Under the pieces are notes generated by a model. It worked only from the letters and a program-made list of their open reading frames with translations, had not been told where the DNA came from and ran no database searches. Shown one piece after another: positions 1-7,936 of a DNA stretch of 64,000 nt. A program made the translations under genes and the position numbers. The stretch covers positions 156,137-220,136 of the forward strand of contig JAQTPT010000002.1 in NCBI GenBank assembly GCA_028712795.1, given 5' to 3'. The DNA comes from Methylococcales bacterium (GTDB taxonomy: Bacteria > Pseudomonadota > Gammaproteobacteria > Methylococcales > Methylomonadaceae). How positions within the stretch are numbered: position 1 is the stretch's first letter; each line of letters begins with the position of its first letter.

Positions 1-2
1 AA

Positions 3-377
3 ATTGTTATTGTCGTTCAGCAGACGCTGGCCCACATCCGCGACGCCAAACGTTTAACCCGGATTTTGAAGTCAGAATTCAATATTGCCGAAAAAAATAT
101 CCTGATTGTCGTCAACCGCTACAATGCCAATAGCAGTCTGGGATTAAATGACATTCAGACGGCTCTTGAAGCCAGCGTGATTTACAAGCTTCCCAACGAT
201 TATGATTCAGTTGCCCATTCCATTAATCTGGGTATTCCAGTCTTCGATTACGCACGCAACTCCGCTATCACCAAGGCCATGATCTCATTGGCCAAATCGT
301 TGAATATCTCCATAAGGGACGAGTTTAAAGAAAAAGGTTTTTTTAAACGTTTGTTTGGTTCCAAGGATAAATTATAG
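3..377 (+). CDS. TadZ/CpaE-like pilus assembly ATPase, C-terminal part
   Basis: The reading frame is open from the left edge, so only the last 124 residues are present. The fragment has the alternating beta/alpha pattern of the C-terminal half of a MinD/ParA-like ATPase (hydrophobic strand ILIVVNRYN, then a helix, then an LPNDY segment typical of CpaE/TadZ). TadZ proteins are deviant Walker ATPases that place the Tad pilus machine at the cell pole; the nucleotide-binding motif would lie outside the window. The assignment rests mainly on the neighbours cpaF, tadB, tadC and tadD downstream on the same strand. The C-terminus is basic (FFKRLFGSKDKL). Confidence 0.75.
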   Translation: MVIVVQQTLAHIRDAKRLTRILKSEFNIAEKNILIVVNRYNANSSLGLNDIQTALEASVIYKLPNDYDSVAHSINLGIPVFDYARNSAITKAMISLAKSLNISIRDEFKEKGFFKRLFGSKDKL

Positions 378-721
378 TGCTGTCAATGGACGCGGATTTA
401 ACATTTCATCCGGTTGGCGTTTCCAAAACTACTATGCAGGATCTTAAGCAATATGCAAAAATAACCCGCTATTTTGCAGGATGCGCTGAACTCAGTGGAG
501 CGTTTCATTCGAGATTGAGCGATGCGCTGTCCAGCGGTAAGCAAAAGTATCTACGCAAATAAAACTAGCGTTATCCCGGCATGCGCAGATACCCATGCTA
601 AAGGGGAGCAATCCTGGCGAACCATGAACGGCTTAAGTTGGCGGCTAGTGAATATAAGGTAAACAAAACCCTTGTGGTGAGAAAGCATTAGGTATTTAAT
701 TAATTCATTTATTTAAACCCT

Positions 722-886
722 CCTGATTAGCAAGATGCTTCAGCTAATGTAAAAGGTTCGTCGTTCCGGCATGGATTGCCGGAACCCAGACGCCAGGGAA
801 GGCATGTATACATTACATCCATGTAATCTGGATACCGGCATTCCATGCCGGTATGACGTTGCTGCTGAAGCATCTTTATAATCAGG
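722..886. repeat. Nested inverted-repeat element upstream of cpaF
   Basis: An outer pair of arms (722-744 and 864-886) are near-perfect reverse complements. Inside them a second pair of about 35 bp (755-789 and 828-862) carries the core TTCCGGCATGGATTGCCGGA and its imperfect complement. The structure has no coding capacity and resembles a small palindromic mobile element (MITE/REP-like). A related outer arm appears alone near 5362-5384. The remaining sequence between 378 and 721 shows no convincing gene. Confidence 0.7.
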
Positions 887-921
887 TAAACTCTTTAATT
901 TTCATTACCCAGAGAACTATC

Positions 922-2334
922 GTGAGTCTAAAAAGCCGTATTCAGGATTACACCAACAAAGCGATTAACCCGATACCCAGCAAAAGCGCATCACTGGCGG
1001 ATAGCAATGTCCATCCCGATCGCCCTGCAATCCCGCCCTTAACGTTTGATCTCCTTTCGGCTAAGGATTTGGAATACCAGGAAAAGGTTCGTCGCAAGCT
1101 GATGGAAATTCTTGATTTATCCTTGATCGTTAACATGGCGAGCGAGGATGCAAGAATACAAATCAGTGAAATCGCCCGCCGTGTTATTGATGAAGAAGCG
1201 ATACCGGTCAACGCCAGATCCCGGCAGTTAATTGTTAATGAAGTCGTTAACGATATTCTTGGCTTCGGCCCTCTGGAGCATTTACTTTATGAACCGACTA
1301 TAGCCGACATTCTGGTTAATGGCTGCAACTCGGTTTTTATTGAACGCTTTGGCAAGCTGGAAAAAACGCCCATTACCTTTAAAGATGATGCCCATTTATT
1401 AAAGATAATTGACCGGATTGTAACGCTGGTCGGCCGAAGAATTGATGAATCTTCACCGTTAGTCGACGCCCGGTTGAAGGATGGCTCACGTGTCAATGCG
1501 ATTATTCCGCCCTTGGCTATAGACGGGCCCTCGTTATCCATACGGCGGTTTTCCCAGGATAAAATGAAATTGCAGGATATGGTTAATATCGGCACCTTAA
1601 GCCAGGCCATGGCCGATGTTTTTGCCAATATGGTTAAAGTCAAACTGAATATCCTGATTTCCGGAGGCACCGGCTCCGGTAAAACCACCCTACTGAATGC
1701 GCTTTCCAATCATATACCCAATACTGAGCGGGTTGTGACCATAGAGGATTCTGCCGAATTGCAACTGAAAATTGATAATCTGGTCCGCCTGGAAACCCGT
1801 CCGCCTAATATGGAAGGTAAAGGCGAGGTTACTCAGCGCGATCTGGTAAAAAACAGCTTGCGGATGCGGCCTGACCGTATCGTTATCGGCGAGGTGCGCG
1901 GACAGGAGGCTTTCGATATGTTGCAGGCCATGAATACCGGACATGATGGCTCGTTAACAACCATCCATGCAAACAACACGCGCGACGCCTTGTCCCGGGT
2001 TGAAAATATGGTTACCATGGCCGGGTTCGATTTGCCTGCGAGAACAATTCGCTCGCAGATTGCTTCGGCGATAAATGTTGTCCTGCAACTGGAAAGAATG
2101 GAAGACGGCAAAAGGCGGGTGACCAGCGTCAGTGAAATCAACAATATGGAGGGCGATATTATTACGATGTCCGAGATATTCAAGTTCGAACGCAGGGGCG
2201 TCGATGAAGCCGGCAATATCACCGGCCGCTTTATGTCAATGGGTATTGTCCCCAGATTTCATGAGCGCATGAAACAACGCGGCATTAATATTGGTCTTGA
2301 CTTATACATCGACCAAACAACCGGCTCATTATAA
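922..2334 (+). CDS. cpaF: Tad pilus secretion ATPase CpaF/TadA
   Basis: This is the hexameric AAA+ motor of the Tad (type IVc) pilus, which powers Flp pilin assembly from the cytoplasmic face of the inner membrane. From a GTG start at 922 it is 470 residues. The Walker A motif GGTGSGKTT is at about residues 248-256, the Walker B-like strand ending IVIGEVRG is near residue 324, and the His box LTTIHANN follows. The frame is open back to an ATG at 853, but those extra codons lie in the inverted repeat at 722-886, so the GTG before [10 protein letters not shown] is preferred although its Shine-Dalgarno is weak. tadB begins 11 bases after the stop, consistent with one operon. Confidence 0.93.
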   Translation: MSLKSRIQDYTNKAINPIPSKSASLADSNVHPDRPAIPPLTFDLLSAKDLEYQEKVRRKLMEILDLSLIVNMASEDARIQISEIARRVIDEEAIPVNARSRQLIVNEVVNDILGFGPLEHLLYEPTIADILVNGCNSVFIERFGKLEKTPITFKDDAHLLKIIDRIVTLVGRRIDESSPLVDARLKDGSRVNAIIPPLAIDGPSLSIRRFSQDKMKLQDMVNIGTLSQAMADVFANMVKVKLNILISGGTGSGKTTLLNALSNHIPNTERVVTIEDSAELQLKIDNLVRLETRPPNMEGKGEVTQRDLVKNSLRMRPDRIVIGEVRGQEAFDMLQAMNTGHDGSLTTIHANNTRDALSRVENMVTMAGFDLPARTIRSQIASAINVVLQLERMEDGKRRVTSVSEINNMEGDIITMSEIFKFERRGVDEAGNITGRFMSMGIVPRFHERMKQRGINIGLDLYIDQTTGSL

Positions 2335-2345
2335 GGATTATCACC

Positions 2346-3320
2346 ATGGATCAATCCACGCTAATTGTCTTTTTAATTCTGGTTTCCGGTGCGGTTTTTC
2401 TGTTATCCCAACTTATTTTAGTCCCTTCTTTTGGCACCAGGTCAGTAGAAAGCCGCAAGATTAAACAACGGCTGCGCAGCATCGCCGATGCCAAAAACGA
2501 GGATAAAACTTCGCTGGTCAGGCAAAAATATTTACGCGAGTCATCGGCTCTTGAAAGAGTCCTGCAATCTTTACCCGGCACGGATAGACTGGAAGATTTA
2601 ATCGAGCAGGCTGGAAAGACTTATCCACCTTACCTGATTATTTTTATAATGCTTGGACTTGCGCTGCTTGCAGGCGCAATAAGCTGGCATTATACCCTCA
2701 ATATCTACGCTACGCCTGTCGCAGCGTTGTTTGCCGCCTTCCTGCCGATATTAAAGCTTAAAAATGACCGTAAAAAAAGACTGGAGCTGTTTGAAGAGCA
2801 GTTGCCGGACGCTTTGGATATGATGACCCGGGCGCTGCGCGCAGGCTACCCTTTTAATGAAGCGATGCATTATATCGCTCAGGAGATGCAGGATCCCTTA
2901 GCCAAAGAATTCGGCATTACCTTTGAAGAAATGAACTATGGGCGCGATGTGAGGGAAGCTTTTAATTATCTTCTTATGCGGGTACCCAGCCTGAATTTAA
3001 TCGCGGTCACGACTGCCATTTTAATTCAGCGGGAAACGGGTGGCAACCTGGCCGAATTATTGGACAAAACCAGTGATCTTTTAAGGAAACGATTTCGCTT
3101 TCAGCGTCGCGTCAAAACGATTACCGCGGAAAACCGTGCGTCGGCCTGGGTGCTTGCACTGCTGCCCTTTATCCTGTTTTTGGCCATTTCGTTAAGTTCG
3201 CCTGACTACATCAAGCCCTTGTTCATTACAGAAATGGGTCATAAGATTCTTGGCGGCGGGCTGCTTTTGCAGGTTATCGGCGCTTTTTGGGTACGCAAAC
3301 AAATTAACTTCGACATATAG
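2346..3320 (+). CDS. tadB: Tad pilus inner-membrane platform protein TadB
   Basis: One of the two polytopic GspF-family proteins that form the membrane platform on which the CpaF motor acts. The 324 residues show an N-terminal membrane segment (about 5-27), a central pair (about 97-133), a cytoplasmic type II secretion F domain (about 155-260, with the motif LPDALDMMTRALRAGYPF), and two C-terminal segments. It lies between cpaF and tadC with very short spacers, the usual tad order. Family membership is clear from the domain plan and context; the specific B versus C assignment follows gene order and the LRAG motif. Confidence 0.92.
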   Translation: MDQSTLIVFLILVSGAVFLLSQLILVPSFGTRSVESRKIKQRLRSIADAKNEDKTSLVRQKYLRESSALERVLQSLPGTDRLEDLIEQAGKTYPPYLIIFIMLGLALLAGAISWHYTLNIYATPVAALFAAFLPILKLKNDRKKRLELFEEQLPDALDMMTRALRAGYPFNEAMHYIAQEMQDPLAKEFGITFEEMNYGRDVREAFNYLLMRVPSLNLIAVTTAILIQRETGGNLAELLDKTSDLLRKRFRFQRRVKTITAENRASAWVLALLPFILFLAISLSSPDYIKPLFITEMGHKILGGGLLLQVIGAFWVRKQINFDI

Positions 3321-3329
3321 GCCATTATT

Positions 3330-4283
3330 ATGGATCGCATTGTTCAGTTTATCATAGGCTTATCCGGCGACCCGGTTTTGGGCCGCTGGCTGGTGATGGT
3401 TTTATTTGGTAGCGCGGTTTTTGCCTTGGCATTAGCCTTTTATTTTTTAATTTTCGGCATGTATAACCCGCTTAGAAAGCGATTAGGCGATCTTACGGGC
3501 GCCAAGCAAGAAACCCGGTTCTTCAGGAACGCGACTAACCAGTTGGGTAATTACTTTGTCATCAGGGAAAGGGCGGGCGAAAAACTGAGTTATGACCGTG
3601 AGCGCATTATACATGCCGGATATCATGACAAAAACAGCCTGTCGCATTACTATGGCACTAAAATTTTGTTAACGATCGGCCTCCCCGTCATTATATTCTT
3701 TGTTTGCACGGTTTTTATCCCTAGGATAGATCCGAACATTTTGTTGCTTGCAGTCAGTTCCGGCTTGTTATTCGGCTTTATTACCCCCAGCTTTTATCTG
3801 GACAGCAAGGTTAAGGAAAGAAAACGGATTATCAGAAATACCTTTCCGGATACGGTTGATCAACTGATCGTTTGCACTGAAGCCGGCCTTGGCCTTGATG
3901 CGGGCCTGCAACGGGTTGCCAAAGACACCCAGTTAAGTAATGAGATCATGGCTTATGAATTGGGTCTGATAAATGCCGAGCTGAGTGCCGGCGTAGCCAG
4001 AGAGCAGGCATTAAAAAATCTGGTAAACAGAACAGGCGTGGAAGAAATTCGCGGACTGGTTTCAGCCTTATCCCAGAGCATGCGTTTCGGGACCAGTATT
4101 GGCAATACCTTACGGGTCTTCGCCGAGGATCTTAGAGACAGGCGCATGCAAAAGGCGGAGGAAGAGGCCGCCAAGCTGGCTGTAAAAATGCTGTTCCCTT
4201 TGGCATTTTGTTTTTTTCCGGGTATTTTTATCGTGATTTTGGGACCTGCCCTCATTTCAATTTACGCCGCGCTAGGCAAATAA
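3330..4283 (+). CDS. tadC: Tad pilus inner-membrane platform protein TadC
   Basis: Second GspF-family platform protein, 317 residues. Hydrophobic segments are at about 15-40, 105-150 and 285-310; the F domain between them contains FPDTVDQLIVCTEAGLGLDA, a signature of TadC, and a second stretch RGLVSALSQSMRFGTSIG. It probably pairs with TadB to couple ATP hydrolysis by CpaF to pilin extrusion. The start is nine bases after tadB. Nothing is unusual about its length or composition. Confidence 0.92.
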   Translation: MDRIVQFIIGLSGDPVLGRWLVMVLFGSAVFALALAFYFLIFGMYNPLRKRLGDLTGAKQETRFFRNATNQLGNYFVIRERAGEKLSYDRERIIHAGYHDKNSLSHYYGTKILLTIGLPVIIFFVCTVFIPRIDPNILLLAVSSGLLFGFITPSFYLDSKVKERKRIIRNTFPDTVDQLIVCTEAGLGLDAGLQRVAKDTQLSNEIMAYELGLINAELSAGVAREQALKNLVNRTGVEEIRGLVSALSQSMRFGTSIGNTLRVFAEDLRDRRMQKAEEEAAKLAVKMLFPLAFCFFPGIFIVILGPALISIYAALGK

Positions 4284-4298
4284 TTTTCTATAACGACT

Positions 4299-5294
4299 AT
4301 GTTATCTCAAAAACTGAATATTCTTGCCCTCTCTTGTATAGCAGCGCTTATTGTCAGTGCCTGCAATCCGTATGCTGTTAAACCGGGTCAGGACAAAAAC
4401 AACCTTAACAATCCCGATAATATTTTAAATTTGCTGGACCCCGATGTAAAAACGGAAGAACAGGCTTTTGCCAAGGCAGAAGCGGCATTAAGCGAAGGAC
4501 AGTCAGAGAATGCACTCTTTTACTACATCAAAACCCTGCAATTTAATAACAAAAATATTCAGGCGCTGGAGCATATTGCCGCCATTCACAGCCGCAACAA
4601 GCATCCTGAGTTAGCGCTTAAAATATATCAGGACATTTTAGCCATCGACAGCAAAAATCTGTTCGCCAATGAAAACCTGGGGTTGTATCTTTTAGCGAAT
4701 GGTCAAATTGGCAAGGCTAAAGAACATCTTACCGCCGCCGTAACAAAAAGTAACAGCAGCTGGAAGGCCCATAATGGTTTGGGTGTCATTGCAGACTTGG
4801 CAAATAACAGCTCTGAGGCGATTGCTCATTACCAGGCAGCGCTTGCAATGCAGCCAACCGATCCAATGATACTAAATAATCTTGGTTATTCATATTATCT
4901 TTCCGGGGATAAAACAAAGGCAAAATTCTATTTTAATCAGGCGCTAAATTTTGACAATCGATATGATCGCGCCATTCATAATCTGGCATTGCTTGAAATT
5001 CAAAATGGTAATTTTTCAACTGCCGTAGCGCTATTCAATCGAATAATGCCTGCTTATGAATCTTATAACAATATCGGCTATATTTGCATGCTGAACGGCC
5101 AGCACGATATGGCGGATGAATATTTAAACAGAGCGATTAATGAATCCCCCGTTTATTTTCCAAAAGCCCAGGAAAATCTTAAAACACTGTCGACGCTGAC
5201 GCCCAGACATACGTTACCCAGGCAAATGCTTCCTTTTGAACCTGAATCAGACGCCCCCTCGACTCCTGCTCAAGCCAAACGGCCTGCTACATAA
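4299..5294 (+). CDS. TadD-like TPR lipoprotein
   Basis: The protein of 331 residues begins with a lipoprotein signal peptide (lipobox IVSAC, Cys22), so it is expected to be anchored to a membrane facing the periplasm. Residues about 56-290 form consecutive tetratricopeptide repeats, for example ILNNLGYSYYLSGDKTKAKF and YNNIGYICMLNGQHDMADEY. The C-terminal 30 residues are proline-rich and probably disordered. TadD lipoproteins are required for outer-membrane assembly of Tad secretins, and this gene follows tadC by 15 bases, which supports that role. TPR proteins diverge strongly, so the exact TadD assignment rests on context. Confidence 0.82.
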   Translation: MLSQKLNILALSCIAALIVSACNPYAVKPGQDKNNLNNPDNILNLLDPDVKTEEQAFAKAEAALSEGQSENALFYYIKTLQFNNKNIQALEHIAAIHSRNKHPELALKIYQDILAIDSKNLFANENLGLYLLANGQIGKAKEHLTAAVTKSNSSWKAHNGLGVIADLANNSSEAIAHYQAALAMQPTDPMILNNLGYSYYLSGDKTKAKFYFNQALNFDNRYDRAIHNLALLEIQNGNFSTAVALFNRIMPAYESYNNIGYICMLNGQHDMADEYLNRAINESPVYFPKAQENLKTLSTLTPRHTLPRQMLPFEPESDAPSTPAQAKRPAT

Positions 5295-5395
5295 GCTACC
5301 CCAAAGGCAGCAGGCACGTTGAAAAAAGAGCCAAAGTCAAAACGTATCAGGTACTCGAGAATCTCCTGATAAGCATGCTTCGGCAGGCTCTTTAA

Positions 5396-5484
5396 GAGCG
5401 TGCATTAAAAGCGTCGCGAGCGGTTCGAGGCAAGGCGCGGGGAGCGCAGCAACCGGACCGCGCAGCCGCTTTTAAAACACGTTC
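5396..5484. repeat. Palindromic GC-rich intergenic repeat
   Basis: Imperfect 18-bp arms (GAGCGTGCATTAAAAGCG at 5396 and its complement ending at 5484) enclose a GC-rich core containing GAGGCAAGGCGCGGGGAGCG. A core of this type is familiar as a dispersed intergenic palindrome in proteobacterial genomes. It sits 100 bases after the tad operon and could act as a transcript end. The rest of 5295-5599 has no supported gene. Confidence 0.55.
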
Positions 5485-5599
5485 CAAGGATTTCGGCTAT
5501 CTCTAACAGGGAAAGCACTTCCCAAACAATGAATCGGGAGTAGACCTGGATCGAATTGCTCCGGTCCCATTAGGCATAAGGATTGGATGCCTGGTGTTT

Positions 5600-5980
5600 T
5601 TAGTAGCGGTACACATGGATATTTTTGTCCACAGTTCGCCTTCGATCTGAACATCGTTGCTCTTTAAATTCAATTGGAGTGATCAGGTGCTTATTTCTCG
5701 GATCATTATGCTCTGAGCGGATGAAATATTCGCGAACGGTAATGCGGTTTCCTTTAAAAATCTTTCCATCAATCAATTTGATCGCTCTTTTCCCTTCTTC
5801 TTTTTGGAGAATCCTGATTAAACCATGTGTTTCAAGAGTTTTTGAATTGCTATCCTGTATCGTTAAAATTTCAATATCCATAATCGCTATTATGAAACGG
5901 CTATCGGAAATTCTATTGATGAAACTGGCAATTTCATATTTCTTGGTTTCTGGAGGAATGTTTCTGAAGAAAATAATCAT
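5600..5980 (-). CDS. RNA-recognition-motif (RRM) protein
   Basis: A stand-alone protein of 126 residues. Residues 1-80 match the RRM fold: an RNP2-like first strand IIFFRNIPP, an RNP1-like third strand HGLIRILQ, and a closing strand with KIFKGNRITVREY. A basic tail rich in Arg and Asn (RSEHNDPRNKH, then CSDRRR) follows, which could add RNA affinity. Bacterial RRM proteins are mostly of unknown target; some act as glycine-poor RNA chaperones. The aromatic residues usual in RNP1 are partly missing (ILQ in place of an aromatic), so binding strength cannot be judged. No operon partner is present. Confidence 0.72.
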   Translation of the reverse strand: MIIFFRNIPPETKKYEIASFINRISDSRFIIAIMDIEILTIQDSNSKTLETHGLIRILQKEEGKRAIKLIDGKIFKGNRITVREYFIRSEHNDPRNKHLITPIEFKEQRCSDRRRTVDKNIHVYRY

Positions 5981-6066
5981 GACTCTATGTGAAATACAGT
6001 GGGTAATGAAATTTTAACTTTCCGAAAAGAAAATAAGTCATATTGAAAAAATTACTAATAGGGCGT

Positions 6067-6200
6067 TATCCCCTAGTTCGTCGTTTAGAGCCAGTTGAAT
6101 CATGTTATGAATGCCTTCCAAAATGCCGTTAGTAATGCGTGATTCAACGAAATGAACAATACTTGACCTGCGCGCCAAGGTGTTTGCAGGCCTAAACCCA
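6067..6200 (-). pseudogene. Remnant of an ISL3-family transposase C-terminus
   Basis: Read on the minus strand this stretch encodes SSIVHFVESRITNGILEG followed by IHNMIQLA, which matches the conserved SRITNGLLEGxNSLIQ block near the C-terminus of ISL3 (IS204/IS1165) transposases. No start, no upstream catalytic domain and no terminal repeats are visible, so it is a scar. It lies in the gap after the RRM gene. Confidence 0.5.
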
Positions 6201-6289
6201 TGCTGAATAAAGTTTAACTGTTCATGGCTATATTATTGCACTATCCACTACGATTCACATAAAGCCGTTAACTTATATGTTAGAATTTT

Positions 6290-6319
6290 TTGACAATATA
6301 GAGGATTCGGTGTTTTAAT
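6290..6319 (+). promoter_or_regulatory. Sigma-70 promoter for the 29-residue microprotein
   Basis: TTGACA at 6290-6295 is followed after 18 bases by TTTAAT at 6314-6319, with an extended -10 TG at 6311-6312. Transcription would start near 6326, giving a leader of about 30 bases before the ATG at 6355. Confidence 0.6.
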
Positions 6320-6354
6320 TATTATCTTTAATACCAAAACCATAAGGTGAAGCA

Positions 6355-6444
6355 ATGAACGTAACTCTTGATTCGATAATACTCTTGGTAATTGCATGTG
6401 AATTGGCTTTTATTTATCTAAAAGTCAGTGATGGCAAAGAATAA
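6355..6444 (+). CDS. Putative single-span membrane microprotein (29 aa)
   Basis: The open frame encodes 29 residues: a polar start (MNVTLDS), one hydrophobic helix (IILLVIACELAFIYL), and a charged tail (KVSDGKE). Translation signals are good: AAGGTGA lies six bases before the ATG, and a strong extended -10 promoter is at 6290-6319. An inverted repeat follows 24 bases after the stop. The size and plan recall accessory subunits such as KdpF, CcoQ or CydX, but there is no membrane complex next to it and no clear family motif. Function is unknown. Confidence 0.55.
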   Translation: MNVTLDSIILLVIACELAFIYLKVSDGKE

Positions 6445-6467
6445 TAGCTAGTTTAAAATATAAAACA

Positions 6468-6581
6468 GCTTGGGAACAGGTATAAAATAAGTTGATCAAG
6501 TTTTAATTTTAAATTAAGGAACGCGCGCGAAATAGCTTCGTGCGCGTTCCCAAGTATCTTATTCCGTACCTGTTCCTAAGC
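6468..6581. repeat. Nested inverted repeat with AT-rich and GC-rich arms
   Basis: Arms of about 27 bp (GCTTGGGAACAGGTA starting at 6468 and its near complement ending at 6581) enclose a second strong hairpin, GGAACGCGC at 6518 pairing with GCGCGTTCC ending at 6550. It directly follows the microprotein gene and could serve as its transcript end or be a small palindromic element. Confidence 0.65.
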
Positions 6582-6743
6582 ATTTTTTAAAAATTATAAA
6601 TTCATTAAAAAATCTGTTTTTTGCGGGGCGATGCCCTACATGCGATCCGGACATCTGGAATGCTTGATCGCATGCTACCGTAGCCCCCTTTAAATTTGGC
6701 CGGATGGCTGAGTAGTCATATAAAGAATTGAAACAAAACCGTG

Positions 6744-7196
6744 TTATTTCGTCATTTCTTTTTTGAACAGGGCATCAATCTTTTTATTGGTGTCATCAGT
6801 ATATTGTACCGGAGGTTCGGCAGCCCCTGTTTTTGGCTGCTCAACAGCGGGTGGCGCCGGTTGGTAAACAACGGGGAGAACCTTATGGGTGCAGTCTTCA
6901 TCATATCTATAATCGCCTGAAGGGCGCATAAAAGTCCATTTGAATGGTTTGCATATAATGGTATTGCCCAGCTTTTCAAAGGCATCATGGGGGGCAGGTA
7001 TCGAAGCCAGCCCGGTAAGAGGACTGGTGCCTACAAATATACCGGCGCCGATTAATGTTGCTGCAATACCGACCGGTCTTAAAATCATATCGAGCATCAC
7101 ATCATAACCGTCACTTTCGACTTTAGGCCTATCTGCAAAACCGGGTGCCGCCAAGGCGGCTAATAGAGCAAAAACAAACAATTTACGCAATTTCAT
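6744..7196 (-). CDS. Secreted hypothetical protein
   Basis: A protein of 150 residues with a Sec signal peptide (MKLRKLFVFALLAALAAPGF, cleavage probably after GFA). The mature part starts with charged residues, then a hydrophobic, glycine-rich stretch (about 38-62, IGAGIFVGTSPLTGLAS), then a soluble part with two cysteines (near TIICKPF and DEDCTH) that could form a disulfide. The C-terminal 40 residues are proline-rich and then charged. I do not recognise a named family. It lies 55 bases downstream of tpx on the same strand and may be cotranscribed. Confidence 0.75.
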   Translation of the reverse strand: MKLRKLFVFALLAALAAPGFADRPKVESDGYDVMLDMILRPVGIAATLIGAGIFVGTSPLTGLASIPAPHDAFEKLGNTIICKPFKWTFMRPSGDYRYDEDCTHKVLPVVYQPAPPAVEQPKTGAAEPPVQYTDDTNKKIDALFKKEMTK

Positions 7197-7251
7197 TTTT
7201 ATTCTCCAAATTGATTAACTTGTATCATACCGTGCCGGGTATGAATGCTAC

Positions 7252-7746
7252 CTACAACGCCGCCAACGCACTTTCGTAATTCGGTTCGTTAGCCAGTTCA
7301 CTCACTAACTCTGTATAAACTACATTATTCTGCTCGTCAATAATGATGACTGCGCGAGCGGTTAATCCGGCCAGAATGGAATCAGCCAGTTTTACGCCAT
7401 AAATTTCAGGAAAATTTGAACGGAAGGTTGATAAGGGGATGACATGCTTCAAGCCTTCCACTTCACAAAACCGGCATTGCGCAAAAGGCAGATCAGCAGA
7501 AATAACCAAAACAACGGTGTTATGCCAATGTGATGCTTTCTCGTTGAATACCCGCGTCGATATGGCGCAAGTGGGGGTGTCCAGGCTCGGAACAATATTC
7601 AGCACCTTCTTTTTGCCAGCGTAAGTTGCCAGAGTCACGTCCACTAATTTATCGTTTACCAGGGAGAAATCGGGCGCTTTGCTGCCCACTGCCGGTAAGT
7701 CGCCATAGGTATGAAGTGGTTTGCCTTGAAATGTAATCGTTGCCAT
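7252..7746 (-). CDS. tpx: Thiol peroxidase Tpx
   Basis: Atypical 2-Cys peroxiredoxin, 164 residues, that reduces hydrogen peroxide and alkyl hydroperoxides with thioredoxin as electron donor. The peroxidatic cysteine is in the signature PSLDTPTCAIS and the resolving cysteine is in FAQCRFC. Length and the N-terminal GKPLHTYGDLPAVG segment fit the family. A Shine-Dalgarno AAGGA lies seven bases before the ATG. The upstream region is unusual: a 131-bp array of heptamers ends about 54 bases before the start codon. Confidence 0.95.
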   Translation of the reverse strand: MATITFQGKPLHTYGDLPAVGSKAPDFSLVNDKLVDVTLATYAGKKKVLNIVPSLDTPTCAISTRVFNEKASHWHNTVVLVISADLPFAQCRFCEVEGLKHVIPLSTFRSNFPEIYGVKLADSILAGLTARAVIIIDEQNNVVYTELVSELANEPNYESALAAL

Positions 7747-7800
7747 TACTTAATCCTTGTTGTGATGTTTTTTAAAAGCAGGATCAAGGTGAAAGGAATT

Positions 7801-7931
7801 GTACCTTATACCTTATACCTTATACCTTATACCTTATACCTTATACCTTATACCTTGTACCTTGTACCTTGTACCTTGTACCTTGTACCTTGTACCTTGT
7901 ACCTTGTACCTTGTACCTTGTACCTTGTACC
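7801..7931. repeat. Heptanucleotide tandem repeat array
   Basis: After a partial unit (GTACC, 7801-7805) there are seven exact TTATACC units (7806-7854) followed by eleven exact TTGTACC units (7855-7931). The two blocks differ at one base, which indicates expansion from two variants. The array lies entirely between the der stop codon and tpx, both on the minus strand, where the units read GGTATAA and GGTACAA. Perfect units of this length are prone to slipped-strand copy-number change. Confidence 0.97.
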
Positions 7932-7936
7932 TTACC

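Noticed and set aside
377..562. Open frame of 61 codons starting with GTG right at the tadZ stop
   Set aside because: It overlaps the tadZ stop by one base but has no recognisable domain, no good Shine-Dalgarno and an uninformative composition; not convincing as a gene.
5625..6017. Plus-strand frame of 130 codons opposite the RRM gene
   Set aside because: It is the antisense shadow of the RRM protein gene, which has a coherent domain; the plus-strand product has no recognisable features.
7801..7931. CRISPR-like array
   Set aside because: Units are seven bases with no spacers; it is a simple tandem repeat, and no cas gene is present.
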